Assembly (NCBI GenBank): GCA_035079385.1
Contig: JAVHKY010000030.1
Coordinates: 4,627,001-4,691,000 of the forward strand
Origin: Aspidiotus rigidus
Lineage: Eukaryota > Arthropoda > Insecta > Hemiptera > Diaspididae
DNA: 64,000 nucleotides
Direction: 5' to 3'
Of the stretch, positions 1 to 11,663 are shown piece by piece. Made by a program: the position numbers and the translations under genes. How positions within the stretch are numbered: position 1 is the first letter of the stretch; the number at the start of each line of letters is the position of its first letter. A model generated the notes under the pieces. It was not told the origin of the DNA, ran no database searches, and saw only the letters and a program-made list of their open reading frames with translations.

Positions 1-2513
1 TATGACTCACTGGTGTGGAGCACGCAGTGTCACGGTACCGATAGAATATGAAAAAGTTTGTTAATCTTTCATCGAGTTCATCTCTGAAGATGCTTGTCTA
101 ACCGTATTATTATAATTACTGCATGGCAACGAAATTATGTACTTTGATTAATAATGTTACAAAGGCGAAAATTTGAATCCATTAAGTATGAGACGCTCGA
201 GAATTTTAGTTGTTACAGAAAGAGAGGTACAAAGATTAGCTTTTATGCGGTACATTATCTTTATAGCATTTGGTAGATATTCGTTGTAGTCTGATGACGG
301 TCTTACGATTGACAATTTGCCGTAGTTGGAGAAGAATATGTGTTGAAGGGTAGCAGATTGCCTTCATGTACCCGATAAAATAAGATGATTCACATTGTTA
401 GCCCGAAAATATGTCACAATCTGGGCTCCCGATATTTATAGAAACCTACACTCCAAATTCTGTGAAACTTCTTTATCAAGTAAGTTTAGGGAAGGACGCG
501 GAACGAAGAAAAGGTTAAGCTTGAGCGTGATGGTATCGCAATAGACGCTAATTTACATACCGTCCATCGAGTTGAATGAACTACCTGCTTTACCTCCATT
601 ATCGCATTTAAAATATTTTCTTCGCTCAAGGTAGCTTGAAATTTCCTCGGATATAATGACGCGTCAAATCTCTTCATTATCCTAATCTGAAAAGCGGTAC
701 CTATTTGACACAGATCACACTTTCACGTTGAAAAACTTCTACTATCTCTCAGGTTTATTGTGTTAGTATATTATGTTCGCATTGTTCGGATACATCCTTA
801 GGCTACGTAAAGTTATAACAGTATAAAATCGAATGAGGAAGATTAAAATCAGTATGCAGTTAACGTTACTAAGCAAACGTTGAGTGCAACAGGTGTCACA
901 ATATAAATATATCCGATTACGCACAGTTCTACCTTTTCACTTAACCATTAGCAAATCCTAAAATACGTGAAAGTATTATTTTCTTATTTCGAATACTCTA
1001 TTTTTGATCTGTTTCAGGTAAACTATATTGTGGTTTGAAAGCGTATATTATTATTCAAATTTCTGAAAAAGAGTTGAATCATTTTGAGCTTACACGACAG
1101 AAACGAATTCCGGCCGGTGGCTTCAGACGCATTCATAATGGCGGTGGGGTAAGTCTCGCCCTATCGCTAACGTGATATTTATTCAACCATTTTATAACCC
1201 TCTAGGATAGTAACATCGACCATAAAGAAATATACCAAAGCCTTAGCACCTCTCTGTGAACGATAATGACGAATTTTAATTTCCCCTGTGGACACTTTTA
1301 TATTTTCGTACCTTTAAGTGATCGAAAATCGTGCATTTCAATTATAAAAGCGACGGATTTTAATTGAATTATGAATGAAATTTTGATTTGCTACTTCGTC
1401 GTGAAATAAAGCGTGATACTTGAAGTAAAATTCTGATTTCTTCATCAGCATATTTTCCTGAAAAAATATTTAGTATATGCTTAAACATTGTTAACGAATT
1501 TGTGGTACATACTTGGTGATGCTTGGATTGATTTGTTTTTTCTTGCTCCTTCACACCTACGTGGAATTTTGTAGTTTTGCAAGATATATCTTTGATCTGA
1601 AATTTCTCGGTGGTTTCCATTCAGCCGTGTTTATCGAAAATCCTTTTAAGCACTTTATTCGACTACTACCTCCCCATTTTTGGATGATCTCAGTGCTTTT
1701 ATCCCAAGATTGAAATAAGATTCTCATTCTTGAGTGCTTTCTTTCGAGAATTTTTGGAGGGTTTTTGTTTTTCATTCATTTTACAAAGCGTAGAGATGAG
1801 GTCCAAAAGTGAGAGCCTTACGCTTTTGTCCAAGTCAAGATTTATCCGAACACTTCGGATTACTTTGAAAAAGATTTTAGCAATACTGCTATCCATTTCG
1901 GTTAGCTGTTGTTTGCTTCAAATGTAACGATACTGAAGAGGTAAAACATGATTGTTCCGAAGTGTTTTGGTCTGGTTGTAGATGAAAGCTGTGAACTTTC
2001 AAAAATACGAGTAGTAATTTATACTAATGCAAGTGTCAAAACTCGGTACTTTCTGTGGTTGCATTCCACAAGAACAAATTGACGATTCATGTTTTTGAAT
2101 ATTTGCCCTCGCAAAGACGTTTGTCTGCAGAACATTTATTTGAACAATTTTTTCTCAAATGCCACACTTCACATCTTTTCCCTTAATACAAACTGGCTGA
2201 ATTTTCAAATTTGTTCTTGTACTTCACGGCAATTGTTACGTGCCTCAGTACCTTCATCATTCAAATCAGTATGGCTCGTACCTATGAGGATACCATCCAT
2301 CTTACCCCAATTGTATCTTCATGTATGGTCACCTTTCACTTTGAGGTCATAATTCTTCTACAGAACCACTCAGACTTTTGTATCAATATGTGGGAATAAA
2401 TCGTCATGATTGCAGCGAAGACACAGAATCGACATAAAAATTGATGGTCCTATAGGAATGCAGTTCAGCTGACTGTTCTCCAAAAATTATCATCTTCACA
2501 CCCAACACTTTAA
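1..2513. other. unassigned AT-rich intergenic DNA
   Basis: I see no gene, RNA or transposon motif here. Open frames are all under 90 codons, overlap one another on both strands and have no recognisable domain, so they are taken as chance. Confidence 0.5.
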
Positions 2514-2735
2514 GGAAGAAATGAGGATATTAAAGTCGTCCTCTTAGTGTCCTCAAAATATCCTCAACAGGAAAGATACAATGAGGATATCACAGTCTTC
2601 AATATTTTCCTCATTATATCCTCATATTATCCTCAATATTGAGGACTTTTTGAAGATGAAATGAGGATATAGAGAGGGTATTAAAGTCGTCCTCTTTATT
2701 TCTTTATAATATCCTCAATAGTGAGGACACCATGT
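2514..2735. repeat. local repeat built on ATGAGGATAT and its complement
   Basis: The motif ATGAGGATAT and its complement ATATCCTCAT recur many times. The phrase TTAAAGTCGTCCTCTT occurs twice, about 145 bases apart, each time followed by ATATCCTCAA. Around 2622-2646 ATCCTCAATATTGAGGA forms a small palindrome. The block looks like a diverged tandem or foldback repeat, perhaps the inside of a MITE; no clean termini or target duplication were found. Confidence 0.55.
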
Positions 2736-3508
2736 GGATGTGGGTGCCAAGTGGATTTGTGTACGGCTATGAGGAGTAATCACAAAATTCTTTCTTTTAT
2801 ATAATGACTAGAACTAAATTAGTGGTCTGATGGCTATGAATTTAACGTGAGGAAAAAGTATTAGTTACTTTAGTTTGTAGATACCAGTGCATGGTTGGGA
2901 AATAGTCTAAACATCTTGAGCGTAACCTACGCAATGATTATTTGGGATTTTGTGTAGGGGTGAAGAATGAAGCGCAGTAGTGCACCTGTGAATGAGGTTT
3001 GAGAGGAGTAGTCTTGTCTAGGAAGTGGAGCAGATCTTGAATCTGTTAGTCTCGAACGCGGTTGGTGATATGCCCAAGTGACGATATTAGTTTCTGGTTT
3101 TCCTCTGGTGGGACGCTGAAAAAGGTTCCTCGAAGGAGTATTATTTCATGGGTGTCATGCTGACGAATGTTGTAGCATCAAGCAGACGGTAGGTTCTCAG
3201 TCTCAGCTGACGGGTGGGATGCCGGTCGGCCTGGCGCTGGAAGCTAAAAAAGCAGATCCGAAGCTGAGGTTGTCCAACCTCGGTTAGGGTGAGCGTGTAT
3301 AGGTTCCTCACAGTTGGTGGGATGCCGCTGTAGCCCATCAAGGAGTTCGTTACTCATTTGGGTGAATAGTTCGGTAGTTTCTTTACGGTGAGTTTTCCCG
3401 CTGAAGGGAACGACGACTGCAGTGAGGATACCTGTGCACTGAAATATTTGGTCATGATATCGGTAACGTAGGGAAGAGACTCAATCATGTTGTTTACAGT
3501 TCTATGAG
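2736..3508. other. unassigned DNA, possible minus-strand LINE end
   Basis: No gene was recognised. The minus strand between about 3340 and 2990 reads in broken frames like a LINE C-terminal tail (a 66-codon frame at 3141-3341, then leucine-rich text ending in LLHFLDK), but no diagnostic motif is visible, so this is only a weak suggestion. Confidence 0.2.
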
Positions 3509-3510
3509 TA

Positions 3511-4398
3511 CAGTCGATGCCGACTATAATGAGATTCAAGGGCCTGATACTTTTTCTCGCTTTACCCGGAAGCTCGCAGTAGACATACCCCGGTTATAAC
3601 GAGATTCTCGTTATGTCCGGATATACCGAGAAGCTCGCTACATACGAAAATAGAGAAAAACTTACACAAATGCAGTAGAGAAAAACGAACGAGGGAGTTT
3701 GTACATATTTATTTCATAGGTAGAATTTATTTCGACTGTTTCCAGAGCACCAGCGTTGTCTCTAGGCCTCTCCTCATGTAAAATGTGGACATTCTCAGGT
3801 CGGAAAATGAATGTCCGGTTGCAAGAAGATGGACTGCAAATTATAATTATGAGGTTGAATGAATAGAAAGAACTCTTGTAGCTGCGTTCATCTGTTAAAA
3901 GCTGGAAAAACTTGTCAAAATAAAATGGCCCACCCATGAAATTCACCGTTGCTATCGTAGCTCAAATGTCACAAGTCGACTGCTGATACTTGATGGTGCA
4001 TCCGAAGCTTTCGAACTGTCTCCTCCCAGACAAGTTTTTGATAGAGGTAGAGGAGGAATGCTGATGGACTGCGAGAAGATGTTTGAAAGAAGGAGAGGGA
4101 AAAAAAATCGAATCTTGGAGAAGGAGAAAAGTTTTCCCCGCAAGGCCAAAACAGACTAACCGGTGTTTCCAACATTCCATTCAAGGGTAATTAATCTTTG
4201 TATGATGAGAGATGCAACATTTTTGCGAGGATATAAGCCCTAATTGATAAGGAAAAGCTCGTTAAGACCGGCATCACTCCTCGTAGTAACCGGTGTAATT
4301 TACATAGCCTATATGGGTGAATTGCAAGGGACCACGGATTCTGCTCGCAATACCCGAAATCTCGTTTCAACCGGCCTCGTTATAGTCGGCATCGACTG
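3511..4398. mobile_element. non-autonomous pogo/Tigger-like DNA transposon, 888 bp
   Basis: The element is bounded by perfect 19-bp terminal inverted repeats, CAGTCGATGCCGACTATAA at 3511-3529 and its exact complement at 4380-4398, each flanked by TA (3509-3510 and 4399-4400). TA target sites and CAGT-type ends are typical of the Tc1/mariner/pogo superfamily. Inside, both ends carry diverged subterminal copies of a phrase like CCGGTTATAACGAGATTCTC (about 3590-3645 and 4265-4380), which could be transposase-binding sites. The interior has no frame resembling a DDE transposase, so it would depend on an enzyme made elsewhere. The pogo assignment rests on the ends only. Confidence 0.8.
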
Positions 4399-4400
4399 TA

Positions 4401-6485
4401 TATGATTAGCTGAAGGTGTTCAAAAGTCGGTTCCATCAGGGAGTTCGGGCTTTTTGACAGGTAAACTTTCCTCCGGTGAAGTCCTATGGTTGGTTGGGGT
4501 CTTGAACTTGGTTCAGGTAATATGGCGACTCTGCCAGACATCCTTTAGCATTCAAATTTAATTGTTCCTCTGAAGAACATACACGAAGACGCTCGAAAAA
4601 AGAACAAAAAAGTACAGTCTAACCGGAATTCGAACTGAGAGGTGGGGTCATAAGAATATCTTTCCCTTGTGCATTTTGAGTATAAAAAAACTTCGAAGAT
4701 TATGCACGATTCCGAGTTCCTTGAAAAAAATCATTATTTTTCCTCGTGAGGTGATGAGGTAAAACGTTGATTGTCTTATATGGATGCTAATGGATTTTTA
4801 AAAACTTTCCGGAGCATTTTTCTAGTTTTTAAACGACTACCGCGGGCGAATATCTTCGCAGAAGTACTGATGAAGGAAAAAAAAAAAAGTAAACGGAGTA
4901 TAAAAATATGAGAAATTTCACAATACACTCTACACGATGAGATATCACGTTTGGAGAGCCTATTGTGTAGCGCGACCTCTTCATTATAAAGTAAAGTACC
5001 TTCGTACTCTCTCGTTACATCGCGACAATCATCGCGGGGATGGGTTTCTCAACAAATTGTGTACTTTTCCTCGTTAAATTTAACTCTAGTTTTTTCTAGT
5101 TCTCAGAACAGTGAGACGGTACGGAAACACTTCTTCGGTGAGGTAAAATTTTGACCACGAGGCTTGGCTCAAAGTCTGTGGAAAAAAAGTGTGTTTTTAT
5201 TCTCGAGTAGAGGGAAACGATATCAATTTAGTTCAACTGGTTAGCCGAGTGTAACTAATTCAAATAAGGGCAACAAACGTACGAAAAGTTTGGACGTGGT
5301 GCAGGTGAATAAGAAGCCACTCTAAATCCTGATAAATTTTGTACGCACAGAACGAACGAGAGGGTTTAATACGTATCTCCTTTTGTCAGCTCGTTTCACA
5401 TGGAAACTACTTATAACTATTCAAATTTCACCAAGGGTATCTTGAAGCTTCTTTTCGCGAGTGTATCTGTGATTACATACTCGAATTAGTAGGTCGTGTA
5501 ATTTATATTTATGCAAAAGAAAAGAAAGCGAGAGAGAAAAGAAAAATCTGTATAAATTAATGGAATTCCTGGGTAGCGCGCTTGGTAAACTGTCCCAGAA
5601 TCGTTTCACCGAAAGTAGAAATTCTAAATTGAATGCTTTATTTAACGTGAACACGGAAACCGAGAAGAGAGAGTCCTTATATCGTGTTTAATTGCAATTT
5701 TTTCCCCGTTCGGAGAAGATAAATTACGCACATGGATAGTTTAAAAAATCCCGGACGTATATAATCTTTTCTAATTCTTTTAGAAGGGTTGTACGGTACG
5801 AGGAAAACGCGTTGAGCCGATGTTCTTGATCTGCGAAATTATAATTTTACACGCTAAACATACGTACTTGGGAGGTTATAATTTTTGGAGTGTTCTTTGC
5901 TGTCATATTCAGCGTTCCGGCCGATATTCCGCGTTGGCAGTCCAAAAGAAGGACGACGCGTAAACGTAAAAATGGCTGGTAAAATTTTCACAAATTAACG
6001 TCTCCAGAGAGAAGTGCCGTTGAAGTTTCACGCTCGCGCAAGTACGTGAGAGCCGTTAGGAGTGAGCGATACCGCAAATTACACTGAAAATAGGGTATCT
6101 AAGTACTCGTTGCTAGTTATCTCGCCTTATGATGTTTATTTGCGTCTAAGTTGAACGTCGAGAGAGAAGGTCGAACCAACACTAAAAGCTGATAAATACG
6201 CTGTCGGTTAATATGGCATCTCTTGTTAATGAAAAAATTATTTGAACGAGTCCTCCTGCTACTACTTCGTTCGTAATTCGTCTCTCTTCCTTCGCCGTTA
6301 AATCTTGACGAACTTTCTTTCTTAATTCCAGTTTTTAAAAGTAGTCGTCTCATATTTATCGTCTTCCCGGTCCTTGTTGTGCAAAATTCGTTCGAATGGT
6401 TGTCAGTATAATCTCGATTGGAGTCTGAATGGAATAGCGAAAACCAATGTTTAACGAAAAGTTTTGACATTTTCATATCTTTACT
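4401..6485. other. unassigned intergenic DNA
   Basis: No domain was recognised on either strand. A 119-codon minus frame at 6117-6476 is rich in Arg, Ser and Asn, has no recognisable motif, and is judged a chance open frame. Confidence 0.45.
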
Positions 6486-6866
6486 GAAGTCCTACCGTAA
6501 GTCCAAAATCCGCGAGTTCCCTCCTCCCCACCCGTTGACGGGCTTGGAAATATTTCGATCTCAAGACCTCTACCCTAATTCTGAAATCTGAGTTCACGCC
6601 CTCCTCCTGTAACCCTGTATATAATTAAAGCCTAGCATACTGCATTTCTACCTTATATGACCTCGAGACTAATTCTAAAATCTGCGAGTTTGTCCCCCTC
6701 CTTTAACCCAGTATAAAGCTAGTATAATGGAAGCCTAGCGTGCTGCAGTTTCCTTTCTTTGACTTCGAGACCTCTATAAGCTAATTCTGAAATCCGCGAC
6801 TCCTTTAACCACTGGCACCTTTAACCCAGTGTACAGCAAAATGAGGCTAGTATAATGAAAGCCTAG
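6486..6866. repeat. short tandem array, about 95-112 bp units, four diverged copies
   Basis: The phrase CTAATTCTGAAATCTGCGAG recurs at about 6500 (partial), 6575, 6669 and 6781. It is followed by a C-rich CCCTCCT stretch, then TTTAACCCAGTATAAAGC, then TAGTATAATGAAAGCCTAG. Units differ by small indels. The TAGTATAATGAAGCCTAG phrase and the neighbouring CTTGGAAATATTTCGATCTC phrase at about 6543-6562 also occur in other repeats near 13.9, 45.5, 59.5 and 63.4 kb, so this is one member of a dispersed family. Confidence 0.7.
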
Positions 6867-6891
6867 TCCGCGAATGAGACCGCGAAAGCTT

Positions 6892-6964
6892 GTTAGCTTA
6901 AAATATTTTACACTTATCTCATTCTAGACGAAGAAAAGTTAGTTAGCTTAAAATATTTTACACT
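6892..6964. repeat. 23-bp direct repeat 50 bp apart
   Basis: An identical 23-base block beginning GTTAGCTTAAAATATTTTAC lies at 6892-6914 and again at 6942-6964. Similar GACGA and GAAGAAAAG text flanks both, so this is a small local duplication. Confidence 0.75.
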
Positions 6965-7004
6965 AGACTTAGACGAGACAAAGAAGGTCTTACGCATTAG
7001 CTGT

Positions 7005-7217
7005 ATAGGGCTTTTCCATGTCGGCGCATTGCATACGTATTCTCCTACGTGTTATCGAAATGGTAGTATTTCTAACATTGCTCTTATGGCAAACTACTCC
7101 ACAATGAAAATGAGTATGCAATCCAGCAACACCTATAAGAGCAATGTTAGAAATACTACCATTTCGATAACACGTAGGAGAATACGTATACAATGCGCCG
7201 ACATGGAAAAGCCCTAT
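7005..7217. repeat. long foldback: 83-bp near-perfect arms, 47-bp loop
   Basis: Positions 7005-7087 are almost an exact reverse complement of 7135-7217; the arms begin ATAGGGCTTTTCCATGTCGG and end with its complement. The spacer is 47 bases. Because of the symmetry, near-identical short frames appear on both strands, which explains the 67- and 75-codon frames here; they are not genes. No obvious target duplication flanks the arms. It could be a MITE of the foldback type or a source of hairpin RNA. Confidence 0.85.
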
Positions 7218-10200
7218 GAAATGGCCAATTTCTCGTTGGAATTAATAATAATCTGATCATTATCCATCAAGTCGCATTAACTCAATTATTATTGAATTTA
7301 AATCGACACTAACATTGTTTCTCGTGATGTTGATGCGATGAAGTAAAATTTGTTCACATCCTATAAATTTTAGCTCCAGAAATCGATGTGAAGATGCAAG
7401 ATGGTAACGAATTTAATGGTTGGAGGCTACTTACGAACTTGCCTCTATCTGCTTCTGTTTGTTTTTGTTTATTGATTTTCGACAGGGAACCAGTTGAACG
7501 AAATTTCTTTGGGAGAGATTTCGGCCATCTTGCTGGCAAGAGGAAGACCTAGCCTCTCAACTACTTCTTGAGTTTCGAAAAATCTCGAATTTCGTGCTAT
7601 TTATATCACTTTTGTCGCGTGTGCAGCGCCGCCCTTCTGCGATGGTGGAGTTGGCGAGGTTGCGTATGCAATAATTTTGTTTCCTCCAGCACCTGAATTA
7701 CCGACCCTTTCGGGTATAACCTCGGTGTTGAAGGAATGAAAACATTTCGATTTTCGAGCTATGAAGATCAGAAAGAAAATATCGAGCAAAGTGTGAAGAT
7801 AGACCCCAACAATACAAGGTGTATTATTTGCAGTTCTTGGAAAGATTCGGTATTTTTGCGTAACCGATCAAAGTCGTGAACCCTCCTTCGGTACCAGTCT
7901 CCTACCTTGCGAGCAGAAAACAAAGTGAGTTGCGAGTTTCTCATTCAATAGGCTGGTTGTGCACCTGTAATTGGATTATTAATGCCAGAGGCGACTGTCC
8001 CTTCATTTGGCGCCGTTTTGCGGAGGCAGTGCGAACTTGAGCATTCTTCCAAGGTATTAAGTCTCATTGTGGTTGAAACTTCACGTTTTTGAATCAACGA
8101 CAAAGAACTATCTTCCATGGGAAGATGCTGTGAAATGTACGTGACATATTATTTGCGTTGGAAGAGATTTCAATTTCTTTGAATGATACCACTTCCTATG
8201 GAATCTGCGTGTTAATCTATTCTATTTCCAAACTTTGAAATCTACTTTTGCAATCTGAAAGTTGATTAACATATTATATTTCTCGGGATTAAGAAAGACC
8301 AAAATTATCTGTTTGCGAAGTCGTTATACTGAAGGATGCACAGTCTAATACGTTCGACTGTAGCTGAAAATTTTGTTTTAATTTTGATATAAGAAATGAA
8401 CGCTTTTCATCTGCAGAGCGCGGAATTGATCATTAACAAAATTAGAAAAGGTCACGAACGTGTAAAAGGAATAGTATACCTTTACAAAGTATTCAATACG
8501 CACTTCAAAATACGAACGCGCGAATCGTAGTGTACCGCGCGTCATCAAAATGTTTAAAATACGCTATATACGAGTATAAATTAAATCGTTCAGGCTTCAC
8601 GCTTTCCGAATGACAACCGTTTTAAAGCTGGGAAATGAATATACACCTCTCAATAGGGAAAATCGTGGGAAAATAGAAAATAACACCGCCACTCAATGAA
8701 GTCGGTAATGAGAGCACGATCGGGCGTTTGGATATTCGCGCGAGAATGTGGCATTCTGGTCACGTTAGCCGGATGTTAAAACTTTTGAGAGAATTGGCTT
8801 CGGCTGTGTAGTTCGTTTGCATTGAAATTGGAATATCAAGTTCAGGCGTACGATCAGCAACGAATTATTTCGTTTCGGCACATTCGCCTGTATCCAAATT
8901 GCGTGCGATCCTGATAGAGAAAATGCCACAGCCGACAGCTCTCCTGCGCCGACACTGATTGTGGTACCTATTTCACGTTCAATTTTCTTCGGAGCTTTTG
9001 ATAATATTCGAATGTTGGGCAATTTTATTTCCCCTCGTGTATTAGCCAGGGTTAACCATTTTTTTAATGGTTTTTTGTCGACCAAATACTTCTAGATACG
9101 ACCCTGAATTTCGAAGGAATGAAAAAAAAGACGAGCTTTCTAGTGCTTAATTGTCAGGGTACGGAAATGTACCTCTTAAATCACACAATCGCAGAAATTA
9201 TTACAATGCTTACTCGTTACATTTATTTCATTGAATTACAATATAATTTGCCGGCATACAGGGGCATTATACTCGTAAATGGTTATCGTAGGTGGACGTA
9301 TAAAATGGGAATTATACGTTACAATAAAGAAATATTTTGATTTAATACAGGAAAAAAGCTTTTAGTGTGGTTACTTACCTATTTCGAGATTGTGAAATAT
9401 CTTCGGTCGTACGACTTGAACATTTTTGTCGCCTTATGTTCCAGAATTTTCCATTACTATACTGTATTATTTACCACAAAGTTTTTTGGTTTTTTTTTCG
9501 TCTCGTTTCTCTTTTTATCGTATACATGTAAAATTTTTCACAGACAGAAATAATTCTTTTCGGCGTATACGAACTCAGAGTGAAGAATATCTTAAGACTT
9601 ATTATAAAAATCTGTTTTGACAACGTGGAAATTATCAAGAAATGTAATCTTTTTTTGATAAATACGACCCATTATGGTATTTTCGATATTTTTGAAAGCG
9701 CGAAAACGTTTTTAATACTTTTAAGTGGTTCACAAATTTTTGCGAGACTAGTACGTAATTCACGTTTTCTTTCCTCTCGTTTTACAATATTTTATTTCAC
9801 AAATATTTACGAAAACGAAAAATGAAGGGAAAAAATTACACATTTCTGGGAATTTATTCAAGTGTTTCATTAATTTGATCGCTGGAAAGAAGATGACCGA
9901 GCCTCAGGTGAGACTCGAAATTATTAAAAAGTCCAATTTTACAATGTGTCTGAAAATTATTATAAGCGATAGTTGGATAAGAAGTGAAATAACATCAGAT
10001 GGAAACGATTTTTCTTTGTCTAATTTTTCAGACTCATTTCTGTATTTGTTAAAAAGTTAAAAGTTGATGTATTAAAATTATCCAAGAGGTTGGAATGAAA
10101 TTTGTCGGACCGAAGAAACGGTCGATTAGTTTGATTCTTTCGCTGAATGGAACTTTGTTAGCCTTTGACATCACTTTTCAAAAACTTGACGAAATTAAAA

Positions 10201-10845
10201 AACTTTGATTACACCGGTGAAGAAGGCGCTCGTAATGGCCGCCAGAGTTTCTCTCTAGAATTTTATAATGTTAATTATTGTGGCCTCGATTGAGATTGAA
10301 ATTAGAATATTCTCTGAGAAACAACCCGACTCCACGAACCAATTTCGTTTGACGAAACAGAAGCTCTTTCATTAGAAGTTGAATGTTTTTGTTGAAAATG
10401 ACTTTTATTTATGAAATTCAGCTGTCGTCTTTCCCGATTTTTGTCCTATGAGAGAATTTTTCCCATTTATTTTCTTAAATCGTTGCTAAGGAAGAACTTG
10501 CGTCGTGTTAAATACCACAAATGTGATGCGATCTGCAAAACCATACCATAAGTCGCACTGGCGTGACCACCCTGTGTAAAACCCACCTTCACAATACGCA
10601 ACTACACATGCTGTAAACACAATTATTTTCGTGTCGTTTGCCGAACATCAGCGCCACAATGTTCCTCGAAAGAAACCATCTTGGTAACTGTATGTTGATA
10701 TCTCTATATTCCGAGGCGAGTTTTGCACGGGCTGGTCCCGCCAGCGCGACTTATGGTGTGGTTGTGCAGATTGCCTCACAAATATTTCTCTCCAATGGTA
10801 TCTGAGAGAGCAAAACAAGTGGTCTGAGCTCGAAAAAAGTAATGA
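7218..10845. other. unassigned intergenic DNA
   Basis: Nothing convincing was found in 3.6 kb. A 106-codon minus frame at 8765-9085 has mixed hydrophobic and basic composition but no recognised motif. Several plus-strand frames at 9.1-10.1 kb are low-complexity Phe/Ile/Leu translations of AT-rich DNA. Confidence 0.4.
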
Positions 10846-11161
10846 TGTTGCAAACGCACACCAAAGCCTATAGGAAGGAGCGGCGAATGCCCTGGATGAG
10901 GGGGGTGAATAAAGGACGGTGGTAAGTGCGAAAGTTCACACGGATCATTTATACATGAGGACAGAAGAGAAAATATGACAAAATCTCCTGGACCTCCCGT
11001 TTTCATGACGAGTACGATGAGATTTTTTCGTCATATTTCCTCTTCTATCTTCATCTATATAACTCTTGTGAACAACCGCACTTACCACGGTCCTTTATTC
11101 ACCCCCCTCCTCCAGGGCATTCGCGGCTCCTTCCTATAGGCTTTGGTGTGCGTTTGCAACA
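10846..11161. repeat. long foldback: about 142-bp arms, 31-bp loop
   Basis: 10846-10987 pairs with 11019-11161 as a diverged inverted repeat. The outer ends are TGTTGCAAACGCACACC and its complement, and the arms share a G-rich block around GAGGGGGGTGAATAAAGGAC and its complement. Mismatches are scattered and concentrated in the inner half. The loop is about 10988-11018. The 76-codon minus frame lying in the left arm is a by-product. The TG...CA outer ends would fit a foldback transposon, but I could not identify a target duplication. Confidence 0.85.
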
Positions 11162-11572
11162 GCCTGATTTTATTGTGGTCGTCGGACCCACTTATTCACG
11201 ATGCCAATTTTTGAGAGTTGGTAACGCTGGTGTGGTAAAGGTGGTAAAGTGCAGCCATTGATTTTGGAAGTGCTTCATCCCATTTCATGCTGGTATTGAT
11301 TGGTAGCTGTTTTCTCTACATTTGTCAATAATTCCACGTGAATACTTGTTTACTTCGCAGTATACCTATTACAAAATTTAAACTTACATTTTTAAATCTT
11401 TCATTTCTTCATTAGGTAAGCCCAAAAGTAAATCGATTAGACAATTTTTTTTTTTCATCTTCTACAAACTCCAGTTCTTTGAAAACCGCTTAGGGACTTC
11501 AAGTTCTCGCAGCAGTTTTTGTGTTTCCTAGGGTAGTCCTGGAAAAGATGCTCTTGAAAGTTTTGCATACCG
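11162..11572. other. unassigned intergenic DNA
   Basis: No feature was recognised; a short T run lies near 11448. Confidence 0.4.
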
Positions 11573-11663
11573 CGTGGCGATTGTTTGCCGAGCGTCTCGA
11601 ACACAGGGGATTGTGAGTTTGAATTCCATGGAAGGGAGAAGAAATTAGTGCGTTTTTCCGTCG
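11573..11663 (+). mobile_element. candidate tRNA-derived SINE head (copy 1)
   Basis: The segment reads like a decayed tRNA: a GTGGC...TTGCCGAGCGTCTCGA stretch resembling an A box and anticodon arm, then GGGGATTGTGAGTTTGAATTCC at 11607-11627, close to the B-box consensus GGTTCGANTCC. It is followed at 11648-11657 by GTGCGTTTTT. The same order (tRNA-like head, B-box-like run, GTGCGTTTTT) is seen at 17252-17335. Two diverged copies with the same layout suggest a SINE family rather than a functional tRNA, since the stems do not pair cleanly. This is inference. Confidence 0.4.

Noticed and set aside
6117..6476. 119-codon minus-strand frame rich in Arg/Ser
   Set aside because: No motif, no conserved signal, and typical of random frames in this composition.
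7029..7256. pair of similar short proteins on opposite strands at the 7.0-7.2 kb hairpin
   Set aside because: They arise because the two arms are inverted copies; not independent genes.
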